A DNA stretch of 34,174 nt from assembly GCA_002869465.1 (NCBI GenBank), contig PKSW01000475.1:1-34174 (forward strand), given 5' to 3'. Source of the stretch: Marinilabiliales bacterium. GTDB lineage: Bacteria; Bacteroidota; Bacteroidia; Bacteroidales; F082. Positions 16,435-25,284 of the stretch are shown piece after piece; the first letter of the stretch is position 1; the number at the start of each line of letters is the position of its first letter. The notes under the pieces were generated by a model. That model was not told the DNA's origin and did not search any database. It saw nothing but the letters and a program-made list of their open reading frames with translations. A program made the translations under genes and the position numbers.

Positions 16435-17784
16435 ATGAAAATATTCAATAAAATCATATTAGCCATCACGCTTCTTTTTACGATGGAATGCGCGAGTGCG
16501 CAAAACACCTATCAGTTCTCCCTGCAGGAAGCAATTGATTACGCCATGGAGAATAATTACGATGTAATCTACTCTGAGAAGAATATTGAGGCAGCTAAGC
16601 AACAAATGCGCGAAGCAACAGCATTTGGTTTGCCTCAAATTAATGGCTCAATTGATTATACGGATAATATTGCGTTGCCTACGAGTGTAATTCCTGGGGA
16701 TTTTTTTGGAACGCCAGGGCAAGATACAGAAATTCAATTTGGTACAAAATACAATATGAACGCTGGGCTTTTTGCCTCCCAACTACTATTTAGCGGGAAA
16801 TATATTGTTGGTCTTCAAACGGCAAAAATTTTCATGGAGAAAGCGTCTATTGACTTTTTTAAAGATAAAGTAGCCGTCAGGCAGCAGGTTGCAAATTCAT
16901 ATTATAGTGTTTTGTCTACTGAAGAGGCACTTTGGGTCATTGACACTACGCTTGCTGTTACCCAAGAGTTAGCTGAAGAGACCAGAATGACATATGACGT
17001 TGGTTTTGCAGAGGAAACCGATGTAGATCAATTGGAATTATTGGTGGCAGATTTGGAGGCTTCAAAGATTTATATTAAAAATCAATTGGGTATAACCCAT
17101 GCTTTTTTAAAATTTTACCTGGGGCTGTCCGATCAGGATACTGTAATATTAAAGGATAATATGGAAAACCTGATTGATCTGCGGAAAAATTCAAAGATAA
17201 TAAGCCGGCATTTTAACTATAATGAGAATGTTGATTATGCCTCTTTGGCAAAACAGAAAGAAATTAGGTGGATGCAGGTAAAATTGGAAAAAACCAATTA
17301 CATGCCAACTCTGGCTGCAAATATCAATGTGATGACAAATGCCCAGCGCGATCAGTGGGACTTTTTCGATCCGGGCGGTATATGGTATACCAGTTCGGCA
17401 TTTGGAGTTAGTTTACAGATACCTATATGGTCGAGTGGTGAGCGTGATGCTAAAGTAAAACAGGCGAAAATTGCTTTCGATCAAATATCGGTGCTGGAAG
17501 ATCAATTGATTACAACATTGAAATTACAATTTCAAACTGCACAAAATGAATATATAAATGCTTTCACTGTTTATAAGAATAAAGAAAAAGCCCGGAAAGT
17601 GGCAGAAAAGATTTTTACTACAACTAGTGTAAAGTTCACAGAAGGAATGGCTTCAAGTCTGGATATCCTGAATACTCAAAACCAGTTCCTGAGTGCAGAA
17701 CAGGATTATATCAATGCGGCATTGTCCTTATTGAAAGCCGGTGAAGAACTTGAAAAACTGCTCACCAAATCAATTAATCCATAA
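16435..17784 (+). CDS. TolC-family outer-membrane efflux protein
   Basis: Trimeric outer-membrane/periplasmic channel for the RND pump encoded downstream. It has 449 residues with a signal peptide (MKIFNKIILAITLLFTMECASA, mature QNTYQF). Two OEP-type halves are visible, each opening with a helix-rich segment (FSLQEAIDYAMENNYDVIYS; later AKQKEIRWMQVKLEKTN). The second half has the typical strand sequence FGVSLQIPIWSSGERDAKVKQAK, then a long coiled coil and VKFTEGMASSLDILNTQNQFL. It is the first gene of a four-gene unit (OMF, TetR, MFP, RND), with five bases to the TetR gene. The substrate is not predictable. Confidence 0.93.
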   Translation: MKIFNKIILAITLLFTMECASAQNTYQFSLQEAIDYAMENNYDVIYSEKNIEAAKQQMREATAFGLPQINGSIDYTDNIALPTSVIPGDFFGTPGQDTEIQFGTKYNMNAGLFASQLLFSGKYIVGLQTAKIFMEKASIDFFKDKVAVRQQVANSYYSVLSTEEALWVIDTTLAVTQELAEETRMTYDVGFAEETDVDQLELLVADLEASKIYIKNQLGITHAFLKFYLGLSDQDTVILKDNMENLIDLRKNSKIISRHFNYNENVDYASLAKQKEIRWMQVKLEKTNYMPTLAANINVMTNAQRDQWDFFDPGGIWYTSSAFGVSLQIPIWSSGERDAKVKQAKIAFDQISVLEDQLITTLKLQFQTAQNEYINAFTVYKNKEKARKVAEKIFTTTSVKFTEGMASSLDILNTQNQFLSAEQDYINAALSLLKAGEELEKLLTKSINP

Positions 17785-17789
17785 AGAAC

Positions 17790-18401
17790 ATGAACGAAAA
17801 AAAGTTAGAAATCGTCAAAAAGGTGTATGAGCTTTATCGTCAGTTTGGTATCCGCAGTGTTACTATGGATGATGTGGTGCGCGAACTGGGGATCTCAAAA
17901 AAAACACTTTACCAGCACTTTAAAGATAAGACAGATATGGTATTGGCGGTGATGGAATATGATTTTGAAACCAAAAAGGAAGAATATATCAAGTGTTTCG
18001 GTGCGCAGTTGAATGCAGTTGAAGAGTTGATTAACTATTCAATACTGCAACTGAAGATCATAATGGATCATAAGCCTACCCTCATTTATGACCTTAAAAA
18101 GTATTACCCGGCCGTATTCGATCATTTCAATAAATTAAAACGTGAAAATATGTACAACGGGCTTCTTATGAATTTGAAACGGGGTAAAAAAGAAGGGCTG
18201 TATCGTAGTGACTTAAATGTTGAATTGATCGCACGTTTAAATCTTGTTCGCGTTGAAGGCATGTTGAACTCAAAGATATTTAAACCGGAAGAAATAAGAT
18301 CACACGAGTTTTTTAAAGAACTAATAAAATATCATGCATATGGTATTGTGAGTGAAAAAGGAAGAAAAGTATTAGAATTAAATATTGATAAACTGAAATA
18401 A
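17790..18401 (+). CDS. TetR/AcrR-family transcriptional regulator
   Basis: 203-residue one-component regulator. The N-terminal HTH reads GIRSVTMDDVVRELGISKKTLYQHFKDK (about 20-47), a standard TetR helix-turn-helix. The rest (about 55-203) is the helical ligand/dimer domain with no recognisable ligand motif. Its position between the TolC gene and the membrane-fusion gene (gaps of 5 and 7 bp) makes it a cis-encoded regulator, probably a repressor, of the efflux operon. The ligand would be a pump substrate or a related compound. Being inside the operon gives autoregulation without a divergent promoter. Confidence 0.92.
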   Translation: MNEKKLEIVKKVYELYRQFGIRSVTMDDVVRELGISKKTLYQHFKDKTDMVLAVMEYDFETKKEEYIKCFGAQLNAVEELINYSILQLKIIMDHKPTLIYDLKKYYPAVFDHFNKLKRENMYNGLLMNLKRGKKEGLYRSDLNVELIARLNLVRVEGMLNSKIFKPEEIRSHEFFKELIKYHAYGIVSEKGRKVLELNIDKLK

Positions 18402-18408
18402 TAAATAA

Positions 18409-19536
18409 ATGAAAAAATTATTCACACTTATTATACTGGCAAGTTTGCTGGTTGCCTGTAGTAATGGAGGGTCTGACCCCGAATCAATTCAGAATGATAT
18501 AAAAAAATATAAGAACGAAATCATCGATCTGGAAGCAAAAATAAAAGACCTGGAAGCGAAATTACCTGAAAACGGCGTGGAAATAAATAAATTAAAAGTT
18601 CGAGTAAAGGAAGTTAACAGGAAAAATTTTTCAAAGTTTTTTGAAGCTACCGGGCAACTTGAAGCCAAAGATGAAGCATATATCAGTCCGGAAGTTAGTG
18701 GTCAGATAACCAGTATAAACGTCAAAGAAGGAGAGATAGTTGCCAAAGGTCAGTTATTGGCCAAATTAAACACCAGCCTGATCGAAAAAAACATAGAGGA
18801 ACTAAAAACGCAACTCGATTTGGCGGAAACTTTTTACAATAAGCAATCGGAGTTATGGGAAAAGGGCATTGGTTCGGAACGCCAGTATCTGGAGACAAAA
18901 AATAATTACGAAACGTTAAAAAATAAGCTGGCGGCCCTGCAAACACAATATAATATGTCTATTATAAAATCACCTATTAGCGGTGATATTGAAAAAATTA
19001 TGTTGAAAAAAGGGGAGTTGGCTGTACCTGGAATGCAGCTTATGCACATTGTAAATCTCGATAAGCTTTTAGTTTCTGCAATGATATCCGAATCATACTT
19101 ACCAGTTATTCATAAAGGAGATGAGGTAGCTATCACATTCCCCACTTATCCCGATCTTGTTTTACATGAAAAAGTAAGTAGAGTTGGGAATGTTATCAAC
19201 CAACAAAATAGAACATTCATTGTAGAAATTGAAATCAGTAATAAGGATGGTAGGTTAAAACCAAATTTACTTGCAACGATCAAAGTAAACGATTATAATG
19301 CTGAAAACGCATTGCTGGTTCCTTCCCTGATTATTCGTGAAGATTTGAAAGGGGCATATTTATATGTCGCAGAACAGCTGGATAATACCTGGGTTTCGAA
19401 TAAAAGATATGTTGATACAGGACGTTCATATATGAATGAAACTGAAATTCTTTCAGGAATAACTGAAGGAGATTTAGTGATTACAGATGGATATAGTGAT
19501 GTTTCTGACGGAACGGTGATAAGTATATCTAAATAA
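18409..19536 (+). CDS. RND periplasmic adaptor (membrane-fusion protein), lipoprotein
   Basis: Links the inner-membrane RND pump to the TolC-type channel. It has 375 residues with a lipoprotein signal (LIILASLLVAC, Cys17). Next comes an extra N-terminal coiled coil (about 24-55, IQNDIKKYKNEIIDLEAKIK) not found in E. coli AcrA. The usual order follows: barrel-sandwich half (EAYISPEVSGQITSINVKEG near 87), helical hairpin (LKTQLDLAETFYNKQSELWE), second half (SIIKSPISGDIEKIMLKKGE), then the beta-barrel and membrane-proximal domains. It lies 7 bp after the TetR gene and 21 bp before the RND pump, in one operon. Confidence 0.93.
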   Translation: MKKLFTLIILASLLVACSNGGSDPESIQNDIKKYKNEIIDLEAKIKDLEAKLPENGVEINKLKVRVKEVNRKNFSKFFEATGQLEAKDEAYISPEVSGQITSINVKEGEIVAKGQLLAKLNTSLIEKNIEELKTQLDLAETFYNKQSELWEKGIGSERQYLETKNNYETLKNKLAALQTQYNMSIIKSPISGDIEKIMLKKGELAVPGMQLMHIVNLDKLLVSAMISESYLPVIHKGDEVAITFPTYPDLVLHEKVSRVGNVINQQNRTFIVEIEISNKDGRLKPNLLATIKVNDYNAENALLVPSLIIREDLKGAYLYVAEQLDNTWVSNKRYVDTGRSYMNETEILSGITEGDLVITDGYSDVSDGTVISISK

Positions 19537-19557
19537 ATTGACTAAACAACTATACGA

Positions 19558-22500
19558 ATGGAGAATAAAAATAAAGAAGTTGTCAGGAATTTCTGGCTTT
19601 CCTCATGGGCATTAAATAATAAAAATACGGTTTACTTAATTATTTTAGCCATTTTCACTTTCGGAACATACTCCTATGTTTCGTTACCGAAAGAGTTATT
19701 CCCCGAAATTAATATTCCCACGGTAATGGTTCAATCGTTGTATCCGGGTAATGCGCCAGTTGATATTGAGAATTTAATAACCAGGCAGCTTGAAAAGGAA
19801 ATAGAATCGGTAAAGGGAATTAAAAAAATGACTTCACTCTCAAGTCAGGATATTTCAAATATTTTCGTGGAATTCCAAACCAATGTAGACATTAAAACAG
19901 CCCTGCAAGATGTAAAAGATGCCGTAGACAAAGCAAGAAGCGATTTACCAACTGATTTACTTGACGATCCCATGGTAACTGATATTGATTTTTCTGAATT
20001 TCCAGTTATTAATATAAATCTGTCAGGTGATTATAGTATTAACGAATTAAAAGACTATGCCGAAGATTTGAAAGATGAGTTTGAGGCTATTTATGAAGTT
20101 TCAAAGGTTAATTTAACGGGTATAACCGAACGTGAGGTTAAAATTAAACTTGATCCTTTTAAAATGAGTGCTATGGAAGTGAGTTTTAGCGACGTTGAAA
20201 ATGCTGTTGCTGCGGAAAACATTTCCATGTCGGGTGGCGATATTTTAATGGGAAGAATTAAACGGTCTGTTAGGTTGATTGGTGAATTCACTGATCCCTC
20301 TGAAATAGACAATATTATTGTAAAAAGCGAAAAAGGAAATATTGTTTATTTAAAAGATATCGGTAAAGTTGAATATGGTTTTGCCGAAAGGGATAGTTAT
20401 GCGCGACTGGAAAAAAATCCCGTAGTTTCATTGCAAGTGGTTAAAAAAAGTGGGGAAAACCTATTATCAACTATCGATCAGGTGGTAAACATTCTGGATG
20501 AATCAAAGAAGGATCATATTATTCCTGAAAACCTGAGAATTTCAATAACACAGGATCAATCTGAGATGGTTAAAAAGCAATTAAGTAACTTGGAAAACAG
20601 CATTATTATGGGGATGATTTTCGTCATCATTGTCTTATTTCTGTTTTTAGGAACACGTAATTCTCTGTTTGTTGGAATAGCAATTCCCTTGTCTATGTTC
20701 ATGTCATTTATGATCATGGGTATGTTAGGATATAAGATCAATATGATCGTTCTTTTCTCTCTGATCCTGGCACTAGGTATGCTGGTAGATAATGCAATTG
20801 TTGTAACTGAAAATATTTACCGGTATGTTTGGAAGGGGTACTCAGTGATTGAAGCTGCAAAACAAGCAACAGGGGAAGTAGCGATGCCTATCATTTCATC
20901 AACAGCTACAACGCTTGCTGCTTTTGTTCCTCTCTTATTCTGGGATAGCCTCATGGGCGAATTTATGTCGTTTTTGCCAGTTACTTTAATTATAGTCCTT
21001 ACCTCGTCACTGTTTGTTGCACTAGTTATTATTCCGGTAATCTTCGCTCAATTCTTTAAAAAGGGCGCTAATGTTGTCTTGCCCAAACCCAAAAAAAGCC
21101 TGACGACTGCCTTTGTACTTGTATTATTTGGACTGCTTTTTTATGTTTTAAAAGTAAATTGGATAGGAACCTTGTTAATGCTGTTTGCACTAATAGGAAT
21201 TCTTGATTTACTCTTTTTATCAAGGTTAGCGATGTGGTTCCAGAACGTGGCTTTGCCTTGGTTAGAGGAAACCTATATAAAATTTATCAATTTTGCCCTT
21301 AAGGGATGGCGCCCTTATGCACTTATAGCAGGAACATTTATACTCATGTTTGTTACGATGGCATTTTATTTTGGATCAGATCCAAAGGTGGTAAACTTTC
21401 CCACTTCTCCACCAAAATATATTAATGTCCTTGCTGAAATGCCCATTAATACAGATATTGATGTAATGGATTCAGCGATGTACAAAATCGAAAATAAAGT
21501 TTTTGAAGTACTTGATCCTGATACTGATATTGTAAAATCAGTTTTGACAACGGTCGGAAAAGGAGCTATAGGTGAACGTGAAGGCTGGAGTGGAAGAAGT
21601 GGTGGATCAAACCGTGGCCTAATCACAATTAATTTTGTCGAATTTGAGGATAGAATGGGGAAAGATACCTGGAAGATTCTTAACGATTTAACGGATAAAT
21701 TAGTGGGTCAATATCCTGGTATTACCATTTCAGTTGAAGAACAAAAAAATGGTCCACCAGTTGGAAAGCCAATTAATCTTGAAATTCATGGACAAGATTT
21801 TAACACCCTTGTATATTTAACGGATACCATCCGCTCAGTAATTAACAGGAACAATATTTCTGGTATAGAGGGTTTAAAAATTGATCTTGATGTTGGCAAA
21901 CCTGAAATCATCGTTCATATCAACAGGGAAAAAGCGCGTCGATACGGACTTTCAACAGCTCAAATAGGAAGTGCTCTAAGAACTGCTTTATTCGGCAAAG
22001 ATATATCTGACTTTAAGGCGGGTGAAGATGAATACAAAATCAGGATGAATCTGGATGATAACTACAGATATAATTTAGCTGATTTGATAAATCAGCGTAT
22101 TACTTTCCGCAGCGCATCAAGTGGAAAAATCGTTCAGGTCCCTATATCTGCTGTAGTTAATTTCGAATATGGCACAACTTATGGCGCCATTACCCGAATT
22201 GACAGGGACAGGGTAATTACGATTTATTCAAATGTTTTGCAGGGATATAATGCAACTGAAATCAATAATGAGTTGAAACAGATCATGAAAGATTTTGAAT
22301 TTCCGCAGGGGTATGGCTACGAATTTACCGGAGAACAGGAAGAGCAGGCTGAATCTATGGCTTTTTTGGAAACAGCATTGTTAATTGCTGTTGCCTTGAT
22401 TGCTATCATTTTGGTTTCACAATTTAATTCGTTTGTAAAACCAGCTATTATTATCTTTACTGTATTGTTGAGTACTATTGGAGTATTTGGAGGGCTGGCT

Positions 22501-22980
22501 ACTTTTAAGATGGACTTCGTGGTCATTATGACAGGAATCGGAATAGTATCGTTAGCGGGAGTTGTAGTAAACAATGGAATAGTATTAATCGATTATATTG
22601 GTTTGCTAAAACAGCGCAAAAGAAAAGAACTTGACTTTCCGGATGGTGCTGATTTGCCAATAGATATTGCCAAGCAATGTATTGTTGATGGAGGAAAGAC
22701 CAGGTTGCGCCCTGTATTGTTAACAGCCATAACAACGGTACTGGGACTTATACCTTTGGCAACCGGTCTTAACGTTGATATACTTGCTTTTTTGGAGACA
22801 TTCAACCCTCATATCTACTTTGGTGGTGATAATGTAGCATTCTGGGGCCCAATGAGTTGGACAGTAATCTTCGGATTGAGTTTTGCAACTTTCTTAACCC
22901 TGGTTATTGTGCCATCCATGTATCATGTGTTGGTTGTTGGCAAGATGAAATTAGGTAAGATGTTTAAGCAACAGGGATAA
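19558..22980 (+). CDS. RND-family efflux pump (AcrB/MMPL superfamily, HAE1-like)
   Basis: Proton-driven inner-membrane trimer exporting hydrophobic compounds. It has 1140 residues and about 12 TM helices in two repeats, each with a large periplasmic loop. The RND entry segment is clear (YSYVSLPKELFPEINIPTVM, PGNAPVDIENLITRQLEKEI). TM4 carries LALGMLVDNAIVVTENI near 400-416, where AcrB has a DD pair; here the second Asp is Asn. TM10 is ISLAGVVVNNGIVLIDYIG. A hydrophilic cytoplasmic insert lies between the halves, and an unusual loop (DILAFLETFNPHIYFGGDN) precedes the last TM helix. It is the last gene of the efflux operon, followed by a strong terminator. The absence of CusA-type Met residues argues against a heavy-metal pump. 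Confidence 0.93.
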   Translation: MENKNKEVVRNFWLSSWALNNKNTVYLIILAIFTFGTYSYVSLPKELFPEINIPTVMVQSLYPGNAPVDIENLITRQLEKEIESVKGIKKMTSLSSQDISNIFVEFQTNVDIKTALQDVKDAVDKARSDLPTDLLDDPMVTDIDFSEFPVININLSGDYSINELKDYAEDLKDEFEAIYEVSKVNLTGITEREVKIKLDPFKMSAMEVSFSDVENAVAAENISMSGGDILMGRIKRSVRLIGEFTDPSEIDNIIVKSEKGNIVYLKDIGKVEYGFAERDSYARLEKNPVVSLQVVKKSGENLLSTIDQVVNILDESKKDHIIPENLRISITQDQSEMVKKQLSNLENSIIMGMIFVIIVLFLFLGTRNSLFVGIAIPLSMFMSFMIMGMLGYKINMIVLFSLILALGMLVDNAIVVTENIYRYVWKGYSVIEAAKQATGEVAMPIISSTATTLAAFVPLLFWDSLMGEFMSFLPVTLIIVLTSSLFVALVIIPVIFAQFFKKGANVVLPKPKKSLTTAFVLVLFGLLFYVLKVNWIGTLLMLFALIGILDLLFLSRLAMWFQNVALPWLEETYIKFINFALKGWRPYALIAGTFILMFVTMAFYFGSDPKVVNFPTSPPKYINVLAEMPINTDIDVMDSAMYKIENKVFEVLDPDTDIVKSVLTTVGKGAIGEREGWSGRSGGSNRGLITINFVEFEDRMGKDTWKILNDLTDKLVGQYPGITISVEEQKNGPPVGKPINLEIHGQDFNTLVYLTDTIRSVINRNNISGIEGLKIDLDVGKPEIIVHINREKARRYGLSTAQIGSALRTALFGKDISDFKAGEDEYKIRMNLDDNYRYNLADLINQRITFRSASSGKIVQVPISAVVNFEYGTTYGAITRIDRDRVITIYSNVLQGYNATEINNELKQIMKDFEFPQGYGYEFTGEQEEQAESMAFLETALLIAVALIAIILVSQFNSFVKPAIIIFTVLLSTIGVFGGLATFKMDFVVIMTGIGIVSLAGVVVNNGIVLIDYIGLLKQRKRKELDFPDGADLPIDIAKQCIVDGGKTRLRPVLLTAITTVLGLIPLATGLNVDILAFLETFNPHIYFGGDNVAFWGPMSWTVIFGLSFATFLTLVIVPSMYHVLVVGKMKLGKMFKQQG

Positions 22981-22999
22981 AATAAGCAGATTGAAATAA

Positions 23000-23029
23000 A
23001 AAAAGGGATTTCGATTGAAATCCCTTTTT
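23000..23029. terminator. Perfect bidirectional terminator between the efflux operon and the EF-G2-like gene
   Basis: AAAAAGGGATTTC-GATT-GAAATCCCTTTTT is a perfect 13-bp stem with a 4-nt loop. The A and T tracts work in both directions, and it sits between two convergent genes. Confidence 0.92.
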
Positions 23030-23048
23030 AATGTTTTAATATTTGAAA

Positions 23049-25184
23049 TTAATCTTCATCTTCCAAAGACTCTTCGTATTCTTTGAGCAGTTTGTCCTGA
23101 ACATCGCCCGGCACCTGCTGGTAATTGTCGTAGGTTAACTTAAACGTTCCCCTACCTGAAGTAATAGAGCTTAATGAAGTCACATATTTACTCATTTCAG
23201 CCAATGGAACCTTTGCTTTGATCACCTGGTTTTTACCTTCAGAATCCATCCCCATAATGATGGCACGTCTGCCTTGCAGGTCAGTCATTACCGCTCCCAT
23301 ATTATCCTCAGGAATACTCACTACCAAATCGCAAATTGGTTCCATAATTTTTGGACCTGCATTTTTAAATGCGGTGCTGAAAGCATGACGTCCGGCGAGC
23401 TTGAAAGAAATCTCATTGGAGTCGACCGGGTGCATTTTTCCATCATAGATGTAAACAACAATATCGCGGGCGTATGAGCCGGTCAAAGGGCCTTCATTCA
23501 TTCGTTCCATAACGCCTTTTAAAATGGCAGGAAGGAAGCGCTGATCAATGGATCCACCTACGATACAGTTATTGAATACCAGTTTACCACCCCAGGGCAG
23601 ATCGTGTACATCAGTACCACGAACCGGGAAATCGGTTGGGTCTTTATAGCCTTCAAAATAAGGCTGGATCATTAAATGAACCTCACCAAACTGTCCTGAT
23701 CCACCTGATTGCTTTTTATGGCGGTAGTCGGCACGGGCCGATTTGGTAATGGTTTCACGATAAGGGATTTTAGGCGGGAATAAATTGATGTCAATTTTAT
23801 GAATATTGTTCAAATACCATTTCACCGTGTTCACATGAAATTCACCCTGCGATTTTAAGAGCAACTGCTTTAATTCGCGTGAAAACTCAATGATTAAAGT
23901 TGGGTCTGTTTTGTGCATTTCATTTAAAACGGCACCCAGTTTTTCATCATCGGATGAATTCTCAGGTTTGACCGCAATTGTGTACAATGGCTCAGGTAAA
24001 TGCAATGGTTCAAAGCCACCTGCTGCAGCTTTTGGATCCATTAATGAATCGCTGGTTCTAACATCTTTCAGTTTAATGGTAACAGCAATATCACCTGCAT
24101 AAACAGTATCTACTTTTTCGCGGTTTTTACCATTAAGGATAAATAATTGTGAAATCCTTTCTTTATTATCATTCCGTGTATTAATCAGGTCTTGTGCTTC
24201 TTTAACCGTTCCGCCCAATACTTTAAAGAAGGAAACTTCACCCAGGTGAGGCTCAATGGATGTCTTAAAAACAAAGAGAGCTGTCGGATCATTTGCGTTA
24301 CATGAAAATTCTTTTCCTTTTTTGGTCTTTTTTACCGGCATCAGATCAGGGGAAGGACATGAAAGGGTAATAAACTCCAGAATGCGGTGTATACCAATAC
24401 CGTGTTTTGCTGAAGAACACATCACCGGGAAGATACTTCTGGAAACCATTCCTAACCTTACACCTTCTCTCATTTCGTCCATGGTAAGCGTATCGTGCTC
24501 AAAATATTTTTCCATGAGTGCTTCGTCACCTTCGGCTGCATTTTCAACCAAAGTCAGGTGTAATTCTTCTGCTTTATCTTTTTCTGAATCAGGAATATCA
24601 GTAACTTCAGGTGCACCACCGCCATCTTTAAATGTAAGTTGTTTCATCAGGATGAGGTCAATCACGGTATTGAAACCTTCACCGGCATTTACCGGGTATT
24701 GAACGATGGTAACTTTTTCACCAAAGTAATCTTTCAGCGAACGGATGGTTTCATCAAAATTAGCCCCATGATGGTCTAACTGGTTGATTGAAAAGAATAC
24801 CGGTGTATTATTGGCGGCTGTTTGTCTCCAAGCGGTTTCTGTGGTAGCTTCAACACCAGATTGTCCGTTCACCAGGAAAAGTGCTGTGTCGGCAGCATCA
24901 ATAGCAGCGATGGTTTCTCCTACGAAATCTGAAAATCCCGGAGTATCAATGATATTTATTTTTATATCGTTAAAAATGGTATTCAGCAAGGATGAATGGA
25001 CAGAATGCTGCCTTTCAATCTCAATTTGTTTGTAGTCGGAAACAGTATTATGATCTTCAACAGTTCCTTTCCTATTGATTGATTTTCCTTCAAAAAGCAT
25101 GGACTCAGCCATGGTAGTTTTCCCTGACTTAGCTCCACCAATCAACGCAACATTCCTAATTTCAGTCGTCTTAAAAACCTTCAT
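23049..25184 (-). CDS. Elongation factor G paralogue, EF-G2-like
   Basis: 711-residue translational GTPase-fold protein with the full EF-G domain order: G domain (1-270), barrel, and domains III-V (RQHKKQSGGSGQFGEV-type domain IV start near 480, DLQGRRAIIMGMDSEG in domain V). Its G motifs differ from housekeeping EF-G. G1 is GGAKSGKTT (16-24, not AHIDAGKTT), the switch-I RGITI is missing (RQHSVHSS instead), G3 is DTPGFSDF (80-87, with Phe at the catalytic His), and G4 is NQLD (134-137). This matches the Bacteroides EF-G2 type, reported to support translation during starvation without GTP hydrolysis. It has a TACATTTG -7 box. A canonical EF-G must exist elsewhere in the genome. Confidence 0.88.
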   Translation of the reverse strand: MKVFKTTEIRNVALIGGAKSGKTTMAESMLFEGKSINRKGTVEDHNTVSDYKQIEIERQHSVHSSLLNTIFNDIKINIIDTPGFSDFVGETIAAIDAADTALFLVNGQSGVEATTETAWRQTAANNTPVFFSINQLDHHGANFDETIRSLKDYFGEKVTIVQYPVNAGEGFNTVIDLILMKQLTFKDGGGAPEVTDIPDSEKDKAEELHLTLVENAAEGDEALMEKYFEHDTLTMDEMREGVRLGMVSRSIFPVMCSSAKHGIGIHRILEFITLSCPSPDLMPVKKTKKGKEFSCNANDPTALFVFKTSIEPHLGEVSFFKVLGGTVKEAQDLINTRNDNKERISQLFILNGKNREKVDTVYAGDIAVTIKLKDVRTSDSLMDPKAAAGGFEPLHLPEPLYTIAVKPENSSDDEKLGAVLNEMHKTDPTLIIEFSRELKQLLLKSQGEFHVNTVKWYLNNIHKIDINLFPPKIPYRETITKSARADYRHKKQSGGSGQFGEVHLMIQPYFEGYKDPTDFPVRGTDVHDLPWGGKLVFNNCIVGGSIDQRFLPAILKGVMERMNEGPLTGSYARDIVVYIYDGKMHPVDSNEISFKLAGRHAFSTAFKNAGPKIMEPICDLVVSIPEDNMGAVMTDLQGRRAIIMGMDSEGKNQVIKAKVPLAEMSKYVTSLSSITSGRGTFKLTYDNYQQVPGDVQDKLLKEYEESLEDED

Positions 25185-25231
25185 AATAATCGTATTCTTA
25201 AATGGTTAGCACTTTAAAATTTATAGGTGGG

Positions 25232-25239
25232 CAAATGTA
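25232..25239 (-). promoter_or_regulatory. -7 box (TACATTTG) of the EF-G2-like gene
   Basis: The minus strand reads TACATTTG, identical to the metH riboswitch promoter box, 47 bases before the ATG at 25184. In Bacteroides the equivalent gene is under the carbon-starvation regulator Cur; no binding site for it could be recognised here. Confidence 0.5.
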
Positions 25240-25284
25240 ATAAAATAAGTTTTTCGTTAGCAGCTATTTAACTATTTATACTGA

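Noticed and set aside
19558-22980. Heavy-metal (CusA-type) RND pump
   Set aside because: The TM4 motif is VDNAIVV-type and no Met-rich metal path or CusF/CopZ-like neighbour is present; a hydrophobic-compound exporter fits better.
24256-24702. 148-aa + strand ORF opposite the EF-G2-like gene
   Set aside because: It is a Ser-rich shadow frame of a strongly supported gene, with no start signal or domain.
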